Shown in pieces: positions 33,507-42,504 of a stretch of DNA of 64,000 nt. The first letter of the stretch is position 1. Each line of letters opens with the position of its first letter. The DNA is taken from contig JAISMF010000094.1 of NCBI GenBank assembly GCA_031276865.1, forward strand, positions 33,740 through 97,739. Direction: 5' to 3'. A model generated the notes under the pieces. That model had not been told where the DNA came from. It ran no database searches and saw only the letters and a program-made list of their open reading frames with translations. Made by a program: the position numbers and the translations under genes. The DNA comes from Deltaproteobacteria bacterium. Its GTDB lineage: Bacteria > Desulfobacterota > Desulfarculia > Adiutricales > Adiutricaceae.

Positions 33507-36500
33507 TCTACCGCACCTCCCAGCGGGGCACCTACCGCAACATAACCAACAATCTGGATTTGTTAAGCTGGCGCATAGCCCAGATGAGCAACAAGATCGC
33601 CTCCGAAAAGCAGATAAACAAACCCTCGGACAACCCCTCGGGGGCGGCGACCGTGCTCCGCACCCGCACGACCCTCGCGCAAATCGCCCAGTACTCGAAC
33701 AACGTGAACTACTCCACCACCTGGCTCACCAACACCGGAAACGTCATGAACAGCGTCAAGGGCGTTTTAGACGAGTGCTACACCAAGGCGGAGCAGGCCG
33801 CGACCGACACCTACAACGCCGAGCAAAGGGAGGTCATCGCGACCGAGATCGATCTGCTCTTCCAGTCCATCGTGCAGTTCGGAAACTCCCGCCAGGGCGA
33901 GAACCACCTCTTCGCCGGGCAAAAGGTGGACCAGCAGCCCTTCCAGTTCGAATTAAGGGCGCAGGATGTCGTGGCCGCCTGCCAGAATTCCCCCGCCTGG
34001 ACCGGAAAGGTCCAGAACTACGGCGACCGCGTTTTCAATCCCCGCCCCGACATGGCGGAGCAGAGCCAGGACTTCATCGTCGAGTGCGTGCGCCCCGGGG
34101 GCGTGGACTCCCTCTACTACGCCCACGAGTCCTCCCTTTCGGTTCTCAAGCTGACGGATCTCTCCGGAAGCTACTCGTTAAAAATCCAATCCAAGGAGCG
34201 GATCCACAACCTCACCGGAATAAACTTCGCCGCCGGTCCGGAAAACGTGGACTATATCGGGGAAGGCTCGGCCGAGGTGCGCTTCACCGCCGACCCCTCC
34301 CTGGACACCCCGGTCACGGTGGTCTACCAGTACGGAAACTCGGCCGCCACCACGGCCTCCCACCATTCGGGCGTGATCACCGTGAACCTCCGGACCAATG
34401 GCGCCGGATCCGCCTCGGTCGCGACCGCCTTGGAGGTGGAGCGGGCGGTGAACCTCTTGACCTCCCAAAGCCAGGTGATGGCCCGGGCCCAGGCCTTTCC
34501 GGGGAGCGCGGTGATCGAGCTCAAGCGCGACTCCAACGGCGAATTAACGCGCTCTTCCGCGAGCTTCAACCACAAGCTCGATTTGGAGGTTAAAGACGGC
34601 GTGATAACCGTCCACCTCCAAAGGGCGGACAAATCAAGCGATCCCTCCATGGGGTTCGTAAGCGACATTAGCGAGGTGGAGGCGCTTTTAAACTCCGATC
34701 CCGAGACCTCGAAGATGGTGACGGCCACGCTTAAGCTCGCGGATCCCGAATCCGCCCCGCCCTACCCGTTGGCCGAACCCACCTGGGCCGTCCAGACCCT
34801 CGCCCCCTCGGACCCCTACACCCTGGCCCAGACCATCATGGACATCCCCGGAAACCACAACGACGTGGTTTTCAGCGTGGGAAACAACCCGAACGCCCCC
34901 ATAGGCGAGGCGGGAAACGAGCTTTCCGTGGTCTACCGCTTCACGGAGCACCCGACGGCGACCAACCCCGCCTCGGTTCAGACGTCCGGAAAGACCCTGA
35001 TCGTGACCCTCGCCAATTCCGGCGCCTTGTTCACGGAGGAGTACGCCCGAATCTACAACGATCCGGCCTCCCCCGGCTTCCGCGACGCCCGGGAATCCGA
35101 GCGGATCGCCTTGGAGTATTCCACCGTCACCCTGGGGAAAGACGTCGTGGAGCTGGTCGCGGCCATGACTCCCGCCGAGAATCCCTATTACATAACGGCG
35201 AAAATGGCCGACGGCAATTCCGGCCTCGGAAAGCTCACGGCCGCGGACCTGAAGACCTTTTCCGGCGGCTACGACCAGGCGGCGTTGTTTCGGGTCTCCC
35301 AGGACGGGGGAAAGACCTGGGGTCCGCCCATGTCGCAAGCGGCCTCGGAGTTTCGAGACGGCCTCTTTCACAATTCCCAGCTGGGCCACGCCTCGCTCAC
35401 CACCGACATCCCGGGGGACGCGAACGACATCGTCCTGACCGCGAACCACTTAGGCACCTGGGGGGACGATCTGCGCCTGGAATACCGGGAGCCCCAGGCC
35501 CCCAACTCCGAGCTTTCGGTGACTTTAGGCCCCCAGCTCTGGAACATCTGCGTGAGCCTCGCGACCGACTCCTTCGGAAACGTCGTAAGCACCGCGGACG
35601 ACGTGGTGAAGGCCATAAACAGCCATCCGGAGGCGTCGCAGCTGGTGACCGCCGGTCTCGCCGACTACCACGTGGGCGGCGGCGGCGTGGTGCGGAAGAT
35701 GGACTGCGCCTCCCTTTCCACCGGGGAACCCTACGAGGTCCACGGACAGAGCCGGATAAGCCCCCTGGGCCACGCCACGGCGGAGGTGAGGTTTCCCTAC
35801 CAGGCTCCGGCCGTCAAGAGCCCGGATCTCCTCTACCACGCCCTGGAAAGGGGCTCCACTGGAAACACCCTGGGCGTGCGCTACACCATGAGCGCGGACA
35901 CCTCCATCTATCCGGACGCCCAGTACCAGGACCGCGTCTCCATCAGTTACGAGACCAAGGACAACGGCGACCAGGTGGTGGTGGTGCACCTCGCGACGAC
36001 CTCTCTTCCCAGCTGCCCCGATCCGGACAACGAGCGGGAGGCCTACGACGCCTGGAGGGAGCTCTATCCGGTCTACTCCTGCTCCTCGTCTCGGACCGTC
36101 ACCTCCACCGCCGGAGACGTTTTGGAGGCCCTGGTGGCCAAAAACCTGGAGAACCCCCAAAGCGCCCTCGTATGGGCCTCCATGGACTTTAAAGACGAGG
36201 GCTGGGACGGCACCGCCAAGGTGGGGGTCACCCCCGGCACGGTGTGGCTCGCGGGCGGAGACGACTCTTTGAAAGCGGAGGACCACGGGATAGCCTTAAG
36301 ATTCCTCCCCGACGGCTCGCCTCTGGCCGCGGGGGACCGCTTCGAGGTCGAGGTGGGCTGGTACAACGGCGACGCCAACAATTTGGACGTGAACGTTTTA
36401 AACAACTTCCGCGCCACCATGAACGTGACCGGTGACGAGCTTTTGGGAGCGAACGGCGAGCCGGAAAACGTCCTGGACACCTTGAAGCGCCTGCAATGGG

Positions 36501-36793
36501 CGCTCCAGCGCAACGACGTGGAGGGGGTGGAGGCGGAGCTTCCGCACCTAAGGACGGCCATCCACAAGGTCACCACCCAGGAGACCAAGGTCGGAACCGC
36601 CCTCATCCGCAACGAGCACGTCTCGGCCAATCTCGATTTGAACAAGTACGCCGCCGAAGGCACCCTCTCCCAGGTGGAGGACGCCGACTTCACCACCCTC
36701 ATAACCAACCTGAAAAACGCCCAGCTGGTCTACGAGGCGGTTTTGGGAACGACCGGACTCACCACCAAGCTGAGCCTCTTAAACTACATTTAA
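33503..36793 (+). CDS. flgL: Giant flagellar hook-associated protein 3 (FlgL)
   Basis: Second hook-filament junction protein. The N-terminal flagellin-like helix domain (residues 1-140: MSNKIASEKQINKPSDNPSG) and the C-terminal helix (from ~990, ending LTTKLSLLNYI) are typical. FlgL normally has 300-550 residues; this one has 1096. The extra ~850 residues contain about four diverged copies of a beta-rich repeat (near 253-410, 438-555, 627-720 and 756-895). The best copy shows DIPGDANDIVLTANHLGTWG, VSLATDSFGNVVSTADDVV and SHPEASQLVTAGL. The same repeat is in FlgK. Translation is coupled to the small gene upstream. A terminator follows. Confidence 0.95.
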   Translation: MIYRTSQRGTYRNITNNLDLLSWRIAQMSNKIASEKQINKPSDNPSGAATVLRTRTTLAQIAQYSNNVNYSTTWLTNTGNVMNSVKGVLDECYTKAEQAATDTYNAEQREVIATEIDLLFQSIVQFGNSRQGENHLFAGQKVDQQPFQFELRAQDVVAACQNSPAWTGKVQNYGDRVFNPRPDMAEQSQDFIVECVRPGGVDSLYYAHESSLSVLKLTDLSGSYSLKIQSKERIHNLTGINFAAGPENVDYIGEGSAEVRFTADPSLDTPVTVVYQYGNSAATTASHHSGVITVNLRTNGAGSASVATALEVERAVNLLTSQSQVMARAQAFPGSAVIELKRDSNGELTRSSASFNHKLDLEVKDGVITVHLQRADKSSDPSMGFVSDISEVEALLNSDPETSKMVTATLKLADPESAPPYPLAEPTWAVQTLAPSDPYTLAQTIMDIPGNHNDVVFSVGNNPNAPIGEAGNELSVVYRFTEHPTATNPASVQTSGKTLIVTLANSGALFTEEYARIYNDPASPGFRDARESERIALEYSTVTLGKDVVELVAAMTPAENPYYITAKMADGNSGLGKLTAADLKTFSGGYDQAALFRVSQDGGKTWGPPMSQAASEFRDGLFHNSQLGHASLTTDIPGDANDIVLTANHLGTWGDDLRLEYREPQAPNSELSVTLGPQLWNICVSLATDSFGNVVSTADDVVKAINSHPEASQLVTAGLADYHVGGGGVVRKMDCASLSTGEPYEVHGQSRISPLGHATAEVRFPYQAPAVKSPDLLYHALERGSTGNTLGVRYTMSADTSIYPDAQYQDRVSISYETKDNGDQVVVVHLATTSLPSCPDPDNEREAYDAWRELYPVYSCSSSRTVTSTAGDVLEALVAKNLENPQSALVWASMDFKDEGWDGTAKVGVTPGTVWLAGGDDSLKAEDHGIALRFLPDGSPLAAGDRFEVEVGWYNGDANNLDVNVLNNFRATMNVTGDELLGANGEPENVLDTLKRLQWALQRNDVEGVEAELPHLRTAIHKVTTQETKVGTALIRNEHVSANLDLNKYAAEGTLSQVEDADFTTLITNLKNAQLVYEAVLGTTGLTTKLSLLNYI

Positions 36794-36826
36794 ATCCCTC
36801 CCTTTCCGGAGAAGCGAAGCCCTCCT

Positions 36827-36870
36827 CCGCTGGACGCCCCAGCGGGACGTCCTTTAGCGGACGGTTTTTT
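36827..36870 (+). terminator. Terminator of the flgH-flgL cluster
   Basis: Two adjacent hairpins: CCGCTGG-ACGCC-CCAGCGG (36827-36845), then CGTCC-TTTAGC-GGACG (36848-36863) followed by GTTTTTT. They lie 34 bases after the flgL stop codon. Confidence 0.75.
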
Positions 36871-36898
36871 ACGGGACGGATCTTTAAGCGTCGAATCC

Positions 36899-38197
36899 TT
36901 AAAAGACGGTGTAGAGGAGGTGGAACCTCAGGGCGGCCGCGAACAGAAGAAGGGTGTTTTGGGAAATCCTCCCCGTCACGCCCAGATTCTCCAAAAGAGC
37001 CCTCCTTTCCCAGTAATAGGTCTCGAAGGCCTCGCGGCTTTTAAAAAAGTTCCGAAACGCCCGGGCTATCTCCTCCGTCTCGGCGTAGCCGGAGCGCGTG
37101 CTGGTGGAAACCACGGCCAACCTATCTAAAACCGAGCCTTCGTCCAAGGCCTCCGAGTCAGCCGCCAAAAAGAGCCCCCGCTCGCCATCGAAGCAGACCA
37201 TGACGAAGGGGGAAAGCCTTTCCAGGTTTTCCCGGCCGAAGCCGTTAAAAAGCTCCCTTATCATGGGCTCCCTTCGAAGGGAGCCCTTTTTTTTGAAAGC
37301 CGCGTTTATTTCCCCGACACGCTCGGAGAGTTTTAAGATGTTTTCCGCCCTGATAATCCTCCGCTCGGCTTCAAGGTCCTTCTGATTGAAAACCACCAGC
37401 CTGTCCCCCTCGCGGCCCCGGAATTTATCCAGGCTGAACTGGTAGTCCTGATGCTCGTAGAAGGCGAGACGATAACCGCGGGTCCTATGTAGTTCCAGAA
37501 TCATCCTCTCCATGGAAAGCGGGAGGGATCTGGCGCGGATCTCTTTTAAAACCTGGGGCTCCACGTCTGGGAAGGCGTGGGCGTCCCCTAGGACGTAAAG
37601 CCTTTTCATGGAGCTTTCTCTTTTTATCTCGAAGACGATCCGCATGAAGGCCTCGACGTCCTCCTTTCCCGCGGGGTAGGAGGCGAAGTGGAGGGGGACG
37701 CCCTCTCTATTTATAACCATCCGGTAGTCGAGGGTTCCTTGGGCGCCTGATCCAAGCTTCAGGCGGGATCCCTTTTCCGGCCTCCCCAATGAGGATAGGC
37801 AGACCGCCCCCGTGTTCCTTTTCCTCATCATCCTCAATAGCCGCGTTTTCATGATGGACTCCCCGTTCAGCTCCATAAACTCGTCGAAAGACTTTATATC
37901 GCCGCTTTTAAGTTTAGAGCCCGTGGAGTTTTTAAAAAATTCATGGACGTCCAGGCACTCTGGGGGGATTTCCCTATTGTGGTGGCAGTTGAGCGACACC
38001 AAAAAATACTCGATAAGCGCGAGGTGCCTTCTGTCGATTTCGTCCCCGAAGCCGCGGCGCATGCCGCATCTCTCCATTTTATGAAGAAAGGACATGATGT
38101 GCCGAAACACTTCGGGAGAAACGGGAACGCTGAAACCCCAACAGGGTTCGGAATCGGGGTACGGCCTTTCCATGTGCGGCTCCGCCATCATGGGCAT
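36899..38197 (-). CDS. Conserved-looking ORF with weak IS1634/IS4-type transposase resemblance
   Basis: 432 residues from the ATG at 38197, chosen because AAGGAG lies nine bases upstream; the frame extends further 5' without a ribosome binding site. Central and C-terminal parts follow the order of IS1634-like DDE transposases: YRMVINREGVPLHFASYPAG, then RLYVLGDAHAFPD (a D where a catalytic Asp would sit), VFNQKDLEAERRIIRAENIL, and FDGERGLFLAAD. The first catalytic Asp region (after residue ~120) is not recognisable. No terminal inverted repeats were found. It may be an inactivated or domesticated transposase, or an unrelated protein. Convergent with flgL. Confidence 0.5.
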   Translation of the reverse strand: MPMMAEPHMERPYPDSEPCWGFSVPVSPEVFRHIMSFLHKMERCGMRRGFGDEIDRRHLALIEYFLVSLNCHHNREIPPECLDVHEFFKNSTGSKLKSGDIKSFDEFMELNGESIMKTRLLRMMRKRNTGAVCLSSLGRPEKGSRLKLGSGAQGTLDYRMVINREGVPLHFASYPAGKEDVEAFMRIVFEIKRESSMKRLYVLGDAHAFPDVEPQVLKEIRARSLPLSMERMILELHRTRGYRLAFYEHQDYQFSLDKFRGREGDRLVVFNQKDLEAERRIIRAENILKLSERVGEINAAFKKKGSLRREPMIRELFNGFGRENLERLSPFVMVCFDGERGLFLAADSEALDEGSVLDRLAVVSTSTRSGYAETEEIARAFRNFFKSREAFETYYWERRALLENLGVTGRISQNTLLLFAAALRFHLLYTVF

Positions 38198-39775
38198 GAC
38201 GAACCACTCCTTACGGTTCCTTCTCTCTCTTCGCACCCTTTCTTTCGAAACTTCCAAGCTCTCCCCTTCCCCGCCTCCGACTTCTTTGGATTCCTCTTTA
38301 AAATATAACCGCTTTAAAAATAATTTCAGAAAGGTCAAAACCGGGAAAAGATTCGACCCCGACCCCCCAAAAAAGAGCCGAAAAAAATTTCCCGCTCTCC
38401 GTCTAAATCTAAAAATCCCTCCCTTAAGCATCCGTGAAACCTCGCGGATTCATCGCGGTCCGCCGTTATTCGTCTTAAAAGTAAAAAATTCGCCTTGAAA
38501 AAATATCAAGCTCCATGGGAAAATAATCGTGGCTTCCAGAAAATCCGTGAACGCTCCGCCCGCCAAAATCGAAACGCCATCCCCTCCGCCGAAAGACGCG
38601 CTTTGGAAACTCCAAGTAATTCTCCATGTCGCTCCGGCGGTTAAAATTTAGAAAAAGGTAAAAATGAGGAAAGGGAGGTTGAGCGATATAACTCCGACAT
38701 TTATCCGCCGGGGCGATAATTTCAAATAATTACGACTCGCGGCTTTTAACTGGTCTAAAATTCAGACCGGAAAGGCGTCCCCTAGGCCGCGGCGGAAAAC
38801 GGGAAAAGCCCCGGAAAAGTTCTTCCATCGGCGTCTTTTCTAAAGATAATCACCTGTTTTTCATTGTCAAGGGGTCGGACGCCTTTGAAGACAAAAAAAA
38901 TGAAAAATCTTGGAGAGCGGAACCTTGGCGTCCGCGTTTTCCCTCCAATTTCGTATAATACGCTCTCCGGAAAGCGCCTAGGCCTTTTTCTTCCCCGGGA
39001 AAAGAGCGGCCGCGCCCGTCCTGAGGGATGGAATCCCGACCCAAAACACGCCTTCGCGGTTTGAATTCCGCCGCGGGAAAAGGCGTCTCCTTTAAAAAAT
39101 TTCGCTTTCCTTCGACCTTTGTCGAATTGTTTCATTTTTTTCCCTAAATTTTGGACTTTTTTCTCTTTTTTCCCGGTTTCGTTGATTTATTTCCTTTCTC
39201 CGCCATCGCCGCTTTATTTTTCTCCGCCTTTGATCGTTATATATGGAGATTGCCAGGCTCTGAAAAAAACCGCGAAAGCCGCCGCCCCGGCTTTCCGTAT
39301 TTTTGGAAAACGCTCTCGGAGGCGGCCGTTCTTTCTTTAGTTTTAGAGGGCTGATTTCAAGTCCGGAAGGCCCAGGTTTCGCTTCAAGGGTCCGGTCTTT
39401 TCGTAAACGCCTCCCCGTTTTCCCCCAGACCGGCTCCGGGCGGAAAACCGGATCCCCTTTCCGCTTCGTCTTGAATAAAAGAGGGAAATTATTCTTTGTT
39501 CGAAGACATTTTCCTCCCTTATTAGTCCGCGCCCGAAAAAACACGAAGCTAATTTATTGACTTTTTCCTATGAAAACCCCTCCGGGAGCTTTCCTGCGGC
39601 GGGATGAAAACCTCCCTCTCTTTTCATGAGAGTTTTTCGGCGAAAAAGATCCTCTTCCGGAATACGGCCCCGAAGGGACTTTCGGCGCTTGGTTTCGCGA
39701 AAGAGATAAAACTAAAAGTTTGTTTTATAAAGCCTCCCGCCATCCCGCATCCGATAAAAATTCGCGGCTCTCCGG
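38198..39775. other. Non-coding stretch between the transposase-like ORF and copA
   Basis: About 1.6 kb with no supportable gene. Open frames are short, lack ribosome binding sites and have biased composition. A possible minus-strand promoter (TTGACA at 38870-38865, 16-base spacer, TATCTT) points toward the ORF at 38197 but lies over 600 bases away. The part 39120-39340 is T-rich. Confidence 0.5.
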
Positions 39776-39804
39776 TTGACACTCCTTCTAAATTGCGTTA
39801 ATCA
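39776..39804 (+). promoter_or_regulatory. Sigma-70 promoter of copA
   Basis: TTGACA at 39776-39781, a 17-base spacer, and TAATCA at 39799-39804. Predicted start about 39811, leaving a leader of ~70 bases before copA. Confidence 0.75.
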
Positions 39805-39831
39805 TGATTAAAAGCCTCCCCTTTCCGGCCG

Positions 39832-39867
39832 AAACGCCTCCGGAAAAGACCCTAGAGGCGTTTTTTT
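39832..39867 (+). terminator. Terminator-like hairpin in the copA leader
   Basis: AAACGCCTC (39832-39840) pairs with GAGGCGTTT (39855-39863) around a 14-base loop and is followed by a T-run. It lies between the copA promoter and its start codon (39883), so it may act as a transcription attenuator, or be the terminator of an upstream transcript. Confidence 0.6.
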
Positions 39868-39882
39868 AGGACGCCACGAATT

Positions 39883-42504
39883 ATGACTCAAGAGAAGTAC
39901 GATCTCACGGGACTCAGCTGCGCCGCCTGCGTGGCCAGGGTGGAAAAGGCGGTGAAAGCCCTCCCCGGGGTCTCCCGGGCGGACGTCAACCTTTTAAAAA
40001 ACAGCCTGGTTCTGGAGCGCGATCCCTCCCTAAGCCCGGAGGATGTGATTCGGGCCGTGGAGAAGGCCGGCTACGGGGCCTCCCGGGCGGGGGCCGGGGC
40101 CCCCGCCCGGGAGGCCCGGGACGTCTACGAAAGGGAGGCGGCCTCTCTTTTAACGCGCCTTAAGGCCTCCCTCGTCTTCACCGTCCCCCTCTTCTATCTG
40201 GCCATGGGCCACATGCTCGGCTGGCCCCTTCCCGACTTCCTCTTAGGGGAGAGGGGCGCCCTCCCCCTGGCCTTGACCCAGCTTCTCCTGGCCTTTCCGG
40301 TCGCGGCCGTGAATTTCCGCTACTTCTCCCTCGGCTTTAAAACCCTTGTCCGCGGCTCCCCCACCATGGACTCCCTAATCGCCGTGGGCGCGGGGGCGGC
40401 CCTGCTCTACGGGATCTGGGGCCTCTACCTGATGGCCGCCGCCCTCTCCCTCGGGGACCTCCACGGAGCGCACCGGCATCTCGAGCGCCTCTACTTCGAA
40501 TCGGCCGCGGTGATCCTCACCCTGGTCACCTTGGGGAAATTTCTGGAAACCCGCTCCAAGAGGAGGACCGGGGAGGCGGTCTCCCTTCTTCTCTCCCTGA
40601 GGCCCAAGGAGGCGACGGTTTTACGGGACGGGGAGAGCTTGACCGTCAAGGCGGGGGAAATCAAAGCGGGCGACACCCTGGTTTTAAAAACCGGGGAGAC
40701 GGCCGCGGCGGACGGAGTCGTCCTGCGCGGCCGGGGTTTCGCGGACGAGTCCGCCCTCACCGGGGAGAGCCTCCCCGTGGAAAAGGAACCCGGATCGTCC
40801 TTCACCGGGGCCAGCTCCCTGGTCTCCGGGTATCTGGAGATCCTGGTGGAGAAGACCGGAGAGGATACGGTCCTATCCCAAATCGCCCGCCTGGTGGACG
40901 AGGCCACCGGCTCCAAGGCGCCGGTGGCCCGTCTGGCGGACAAGATTAGCGCCGTCTTCGTGCCGGCGGTTATCTTGATCGCCCTCGCGGCGGGAGCGAT
41001 CTGGTTTTCTTTGGGCGAGCCCTTTTCCTTCGCCGTCTCCATAGCCATCTCGGTTCTGGTCATCTCCTGCCCCTGCGCCTTGGGCCTCGCCACCCCCACC
41101 GCCGTCATGGTGGGGACCGGCCGCGGCGCCGGAATGGGGCTGCTTTTCAAATCGGCCGCGGCCTTGGAGAGGACGGCCTCCGTGGACGTCTGCGTCTTCG
41201 ACAAGACCGGCACCCTCACCTTGGGGAAACCCGGCGTGAGACATGTCATCCCCCAAGGCGTCTCGGAGGAGAGGCTGCTCTCCCTCGCCGCCTCCCTCGA
41301 AAAGCTCTCCGAGCACCCCCTGGCCGCGGCCGTGGCGGAAAAGGCCAAAGAGATGAAGGTTCCTCTTTTGGAATGCCTGAATTTCACCCAGATCCCGGGC
41401 GAAGGGCTCCAGGGCGAGATCGAGGGAACCCTTTATCGTCTGGGAAACCGGCGTTTTCCCGAAAGGGCGGGACTCCTGGATCCGTCTTTAGAGGAGAGCG
41501 CCTTAAAGCTCGGGGAGGAGGGCCTAACCGTCCTCTTCCTCTCCACGGAAAAGGAGATCCTGGGCCTCATCAGCCTGGGCGACCCGGCGCGGTCCGGGGC
41601 GAAGGAGGCCGTGGCGGAGCTTAAGAGGCTCAAAATTAAAACCATGATCCTCTCCGGCGATAACGAGGTCACCGTCCGGGCCGCCGCCCGCCTTTTGGGG
41701 GTGGACTCCTTCAAGGCGGAGCTCCTTCCCGACGGAAAGGAGAGGGAGCTAAGGGAGCTCGCGGAATCGGGCGTGACCACCGCCATGGTGGGGGACGGCG
41801 TGAACGACGCCCCGGCCCTGGCCCGGGCCGACGTGGGGATCGCCGTCGGCCGGGGCACGGACATCGCGGTGGAGACCGCGGACGTCGTCATCACCCGGGA
41901 CGATCCCAGGCAGGTGCCCGCGGCGGTCGAGCTTTCCCGGGCGGTCATGCGCAACATCCGCCAGAACCTCCTCTGGGCCTTCGGCTACAACGTCGTGGGC
42001 GTGCCCGTCGCGGCCGGCCTCTTCCACCATTCCCTGGGCCTCACCCTGAACCCCATGATAGCCGCCCTGGCCATGTCGCTGAGCTCGGTGTCGGTGGTGT
42101 CCAACGCCCTGAGGCTTAAATACTTCAAACCCTCCTCTCTAAAAGACCCCCCTGGGGAAGCTTCCGGAGGGAAGCTTCCCCAGGGGGCTTCCCCGCATCC
42201 CACCGCTTCCCGCCCCTCGGCGCCGGAAAACGGCGCCTTCGCCCCCGCGAAAGGGGAGGCGCCCCTTAAAGGAGACGACATGTCCGAAAAGATCTATCTG
42301 AAAGTGGACGGCATGACCTGCCCCCACTGCGAGGCCGCGGTCAAAAAGGCCCTGAGCTCGGTTTCCGGCGTGAAAAAGGCCGACGCCAGTTTTAAAAAAG
42401 GCCGAGCCGAAGTCGTCTTGGAAAAGAACTCCTCCGTCTCCCCGGAAGAGCTCGTCCGGAAGGTTTCCGAGGCGGGCTACGAGGCCCGGGAGGGGAAAGC
42501 CTAG
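39883..42504 (+). CDS. copA: Copper-exporting P-type ATPase with C-terminal metallochaperone domain
   Basis: P1B-type ATPase that pumps Cu(I) out of the cytoplasm. Domains in order: an N-terminal heavy-metal domain with GLSCAACVARVE (Cys13, Cys16), six to eight membrane segments, the CPC metal site in ISCPCALGLATPTAV, the phosphorylation motif FDKTGTLT, the HP motif SEHPLAAAV, and the hinge MVGDGVNDAPALA. After the last membrane helix follow a ~50-residue Pro/Gly/Ser-rich linker and a second complete heavy-metal domain (residues 800-873, Cys813 and Cys816 in GMTCPHCEAA). A C-terminal metal domain is unusual. The linker DNA contains a perfect 18-bp hairpin, and the C-terminal domain has its own ribosome binding site (separate entries). 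Confidence 0.95.
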   Translation: MTQEKYDLTGLSCAACVARVEKAVKALPGVSRADVNLLKNSLVLERDPSLSPEDVIRAVEKAGYGASRAGAGAPAREARDVYEREAASLLTRLKASLVFTVPLFYLAMGHMLGWPLPDFLLGERGALPLALTQLLLAFPVAAVNFRYFSLGFKTLVRGSPTMDSLIAVGAGAALLYGIWGLYLMAAALSLGDLHGAHRHLERLYFESAAVILTLVTLGKFLETRSKRRTGEAVSLLLSLRPKEATVLRDGESLTVKAGEIKAGDTLVLKTGETAAADGVVLRGRGFADESALTGESLPVEKEPGSSFTGASSLVSGYLEILVEKTGEDTVLSQIARLVDEATGSKAPVARLADKISAVFVPAVILIALAAGAIWFSLGEPFSFAVSIAISVLVISCPCALGLATPTAVMVGTGRGAGMGLLFKSAAALERTASVDVCVFDKTGTLTLGKPGVRHVIPQGVSEERLLSLAASLEKLSEHPLAAAVAEKAKEMKVPLLECLNFTQIPGEGLQGEIEGTLYRLGNRRFPERAGLLDPSLEESALKLGEEGLTVLFLSTEKEILGLISLGDPARSGAKEAVAELKRLKIKTMILSGDNEVTVRAAARLLGVDSFKAELLPDGKERELRELAESGVTTAMVGDGVNDAPALARADVGIAVGRGTDIAVETADVVITRDDPRQVPAAVELSRAVMRNIRQNLLWAFGYNVVGVPVAAGLFHHSLGLTLNPMIAALAMSLSSVSVVSNALRLKYFKPSSLKDPPGEASGGKLPQGASPHPTASRPSAPENGAFAPAKGEAPLKGDDMSEKIYLKVDGMTCPHCEAAVKKALSSVSGVKKADASFKKGRAEVVLEKNSSVSPEELVRKVSEAGYEAREGKA
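42148..42187 (+). repeat. Perfect 18-bp hairpin inside the copA coding sequence
   Basis: CCCCCTGGGGAAGCTTCC (42148-42165) is exactly complementary to 42170-42187 around a GGAG loop. It is translated in frame as part of the linker between the ATPase and the C-terminal metal domain, 93 bases before the internal copZ-like start. No T-run follows. It may be an inserted palindromic element or an RNA processing or pausing site. Confidence 0.9.
42280..42504 (+). CDS. copZ: Probable internally started CopZ-like copper chaperone
   Basis: An in-frame ATG at 42280 within copA is preceded by TTAAAGGAG with a six-base gap to the ATG, a near-ideal ribosome binding site. The product would be a free 74-residue heavy-metal-associated domain (MSEKIYLKVDGMTCPHC...), the normal size of CopZ chaperones. 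This suggests the 3' end of copA makes both a fused domain and a separate chaperone. Known bacteria make a chaperone from copA by a different route (frameshifting in the N-terminal region of E. coli copA). The RBS and ATG are seen; use in the cell is inference. Confidence 0.55.
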   Translation: MSEKIYLKVDGMTCPHCEAAVKKALSSVSGVKKADASFKKGRAEVVLEKNSSVSPEELVRKVSEAGYEAREGKA

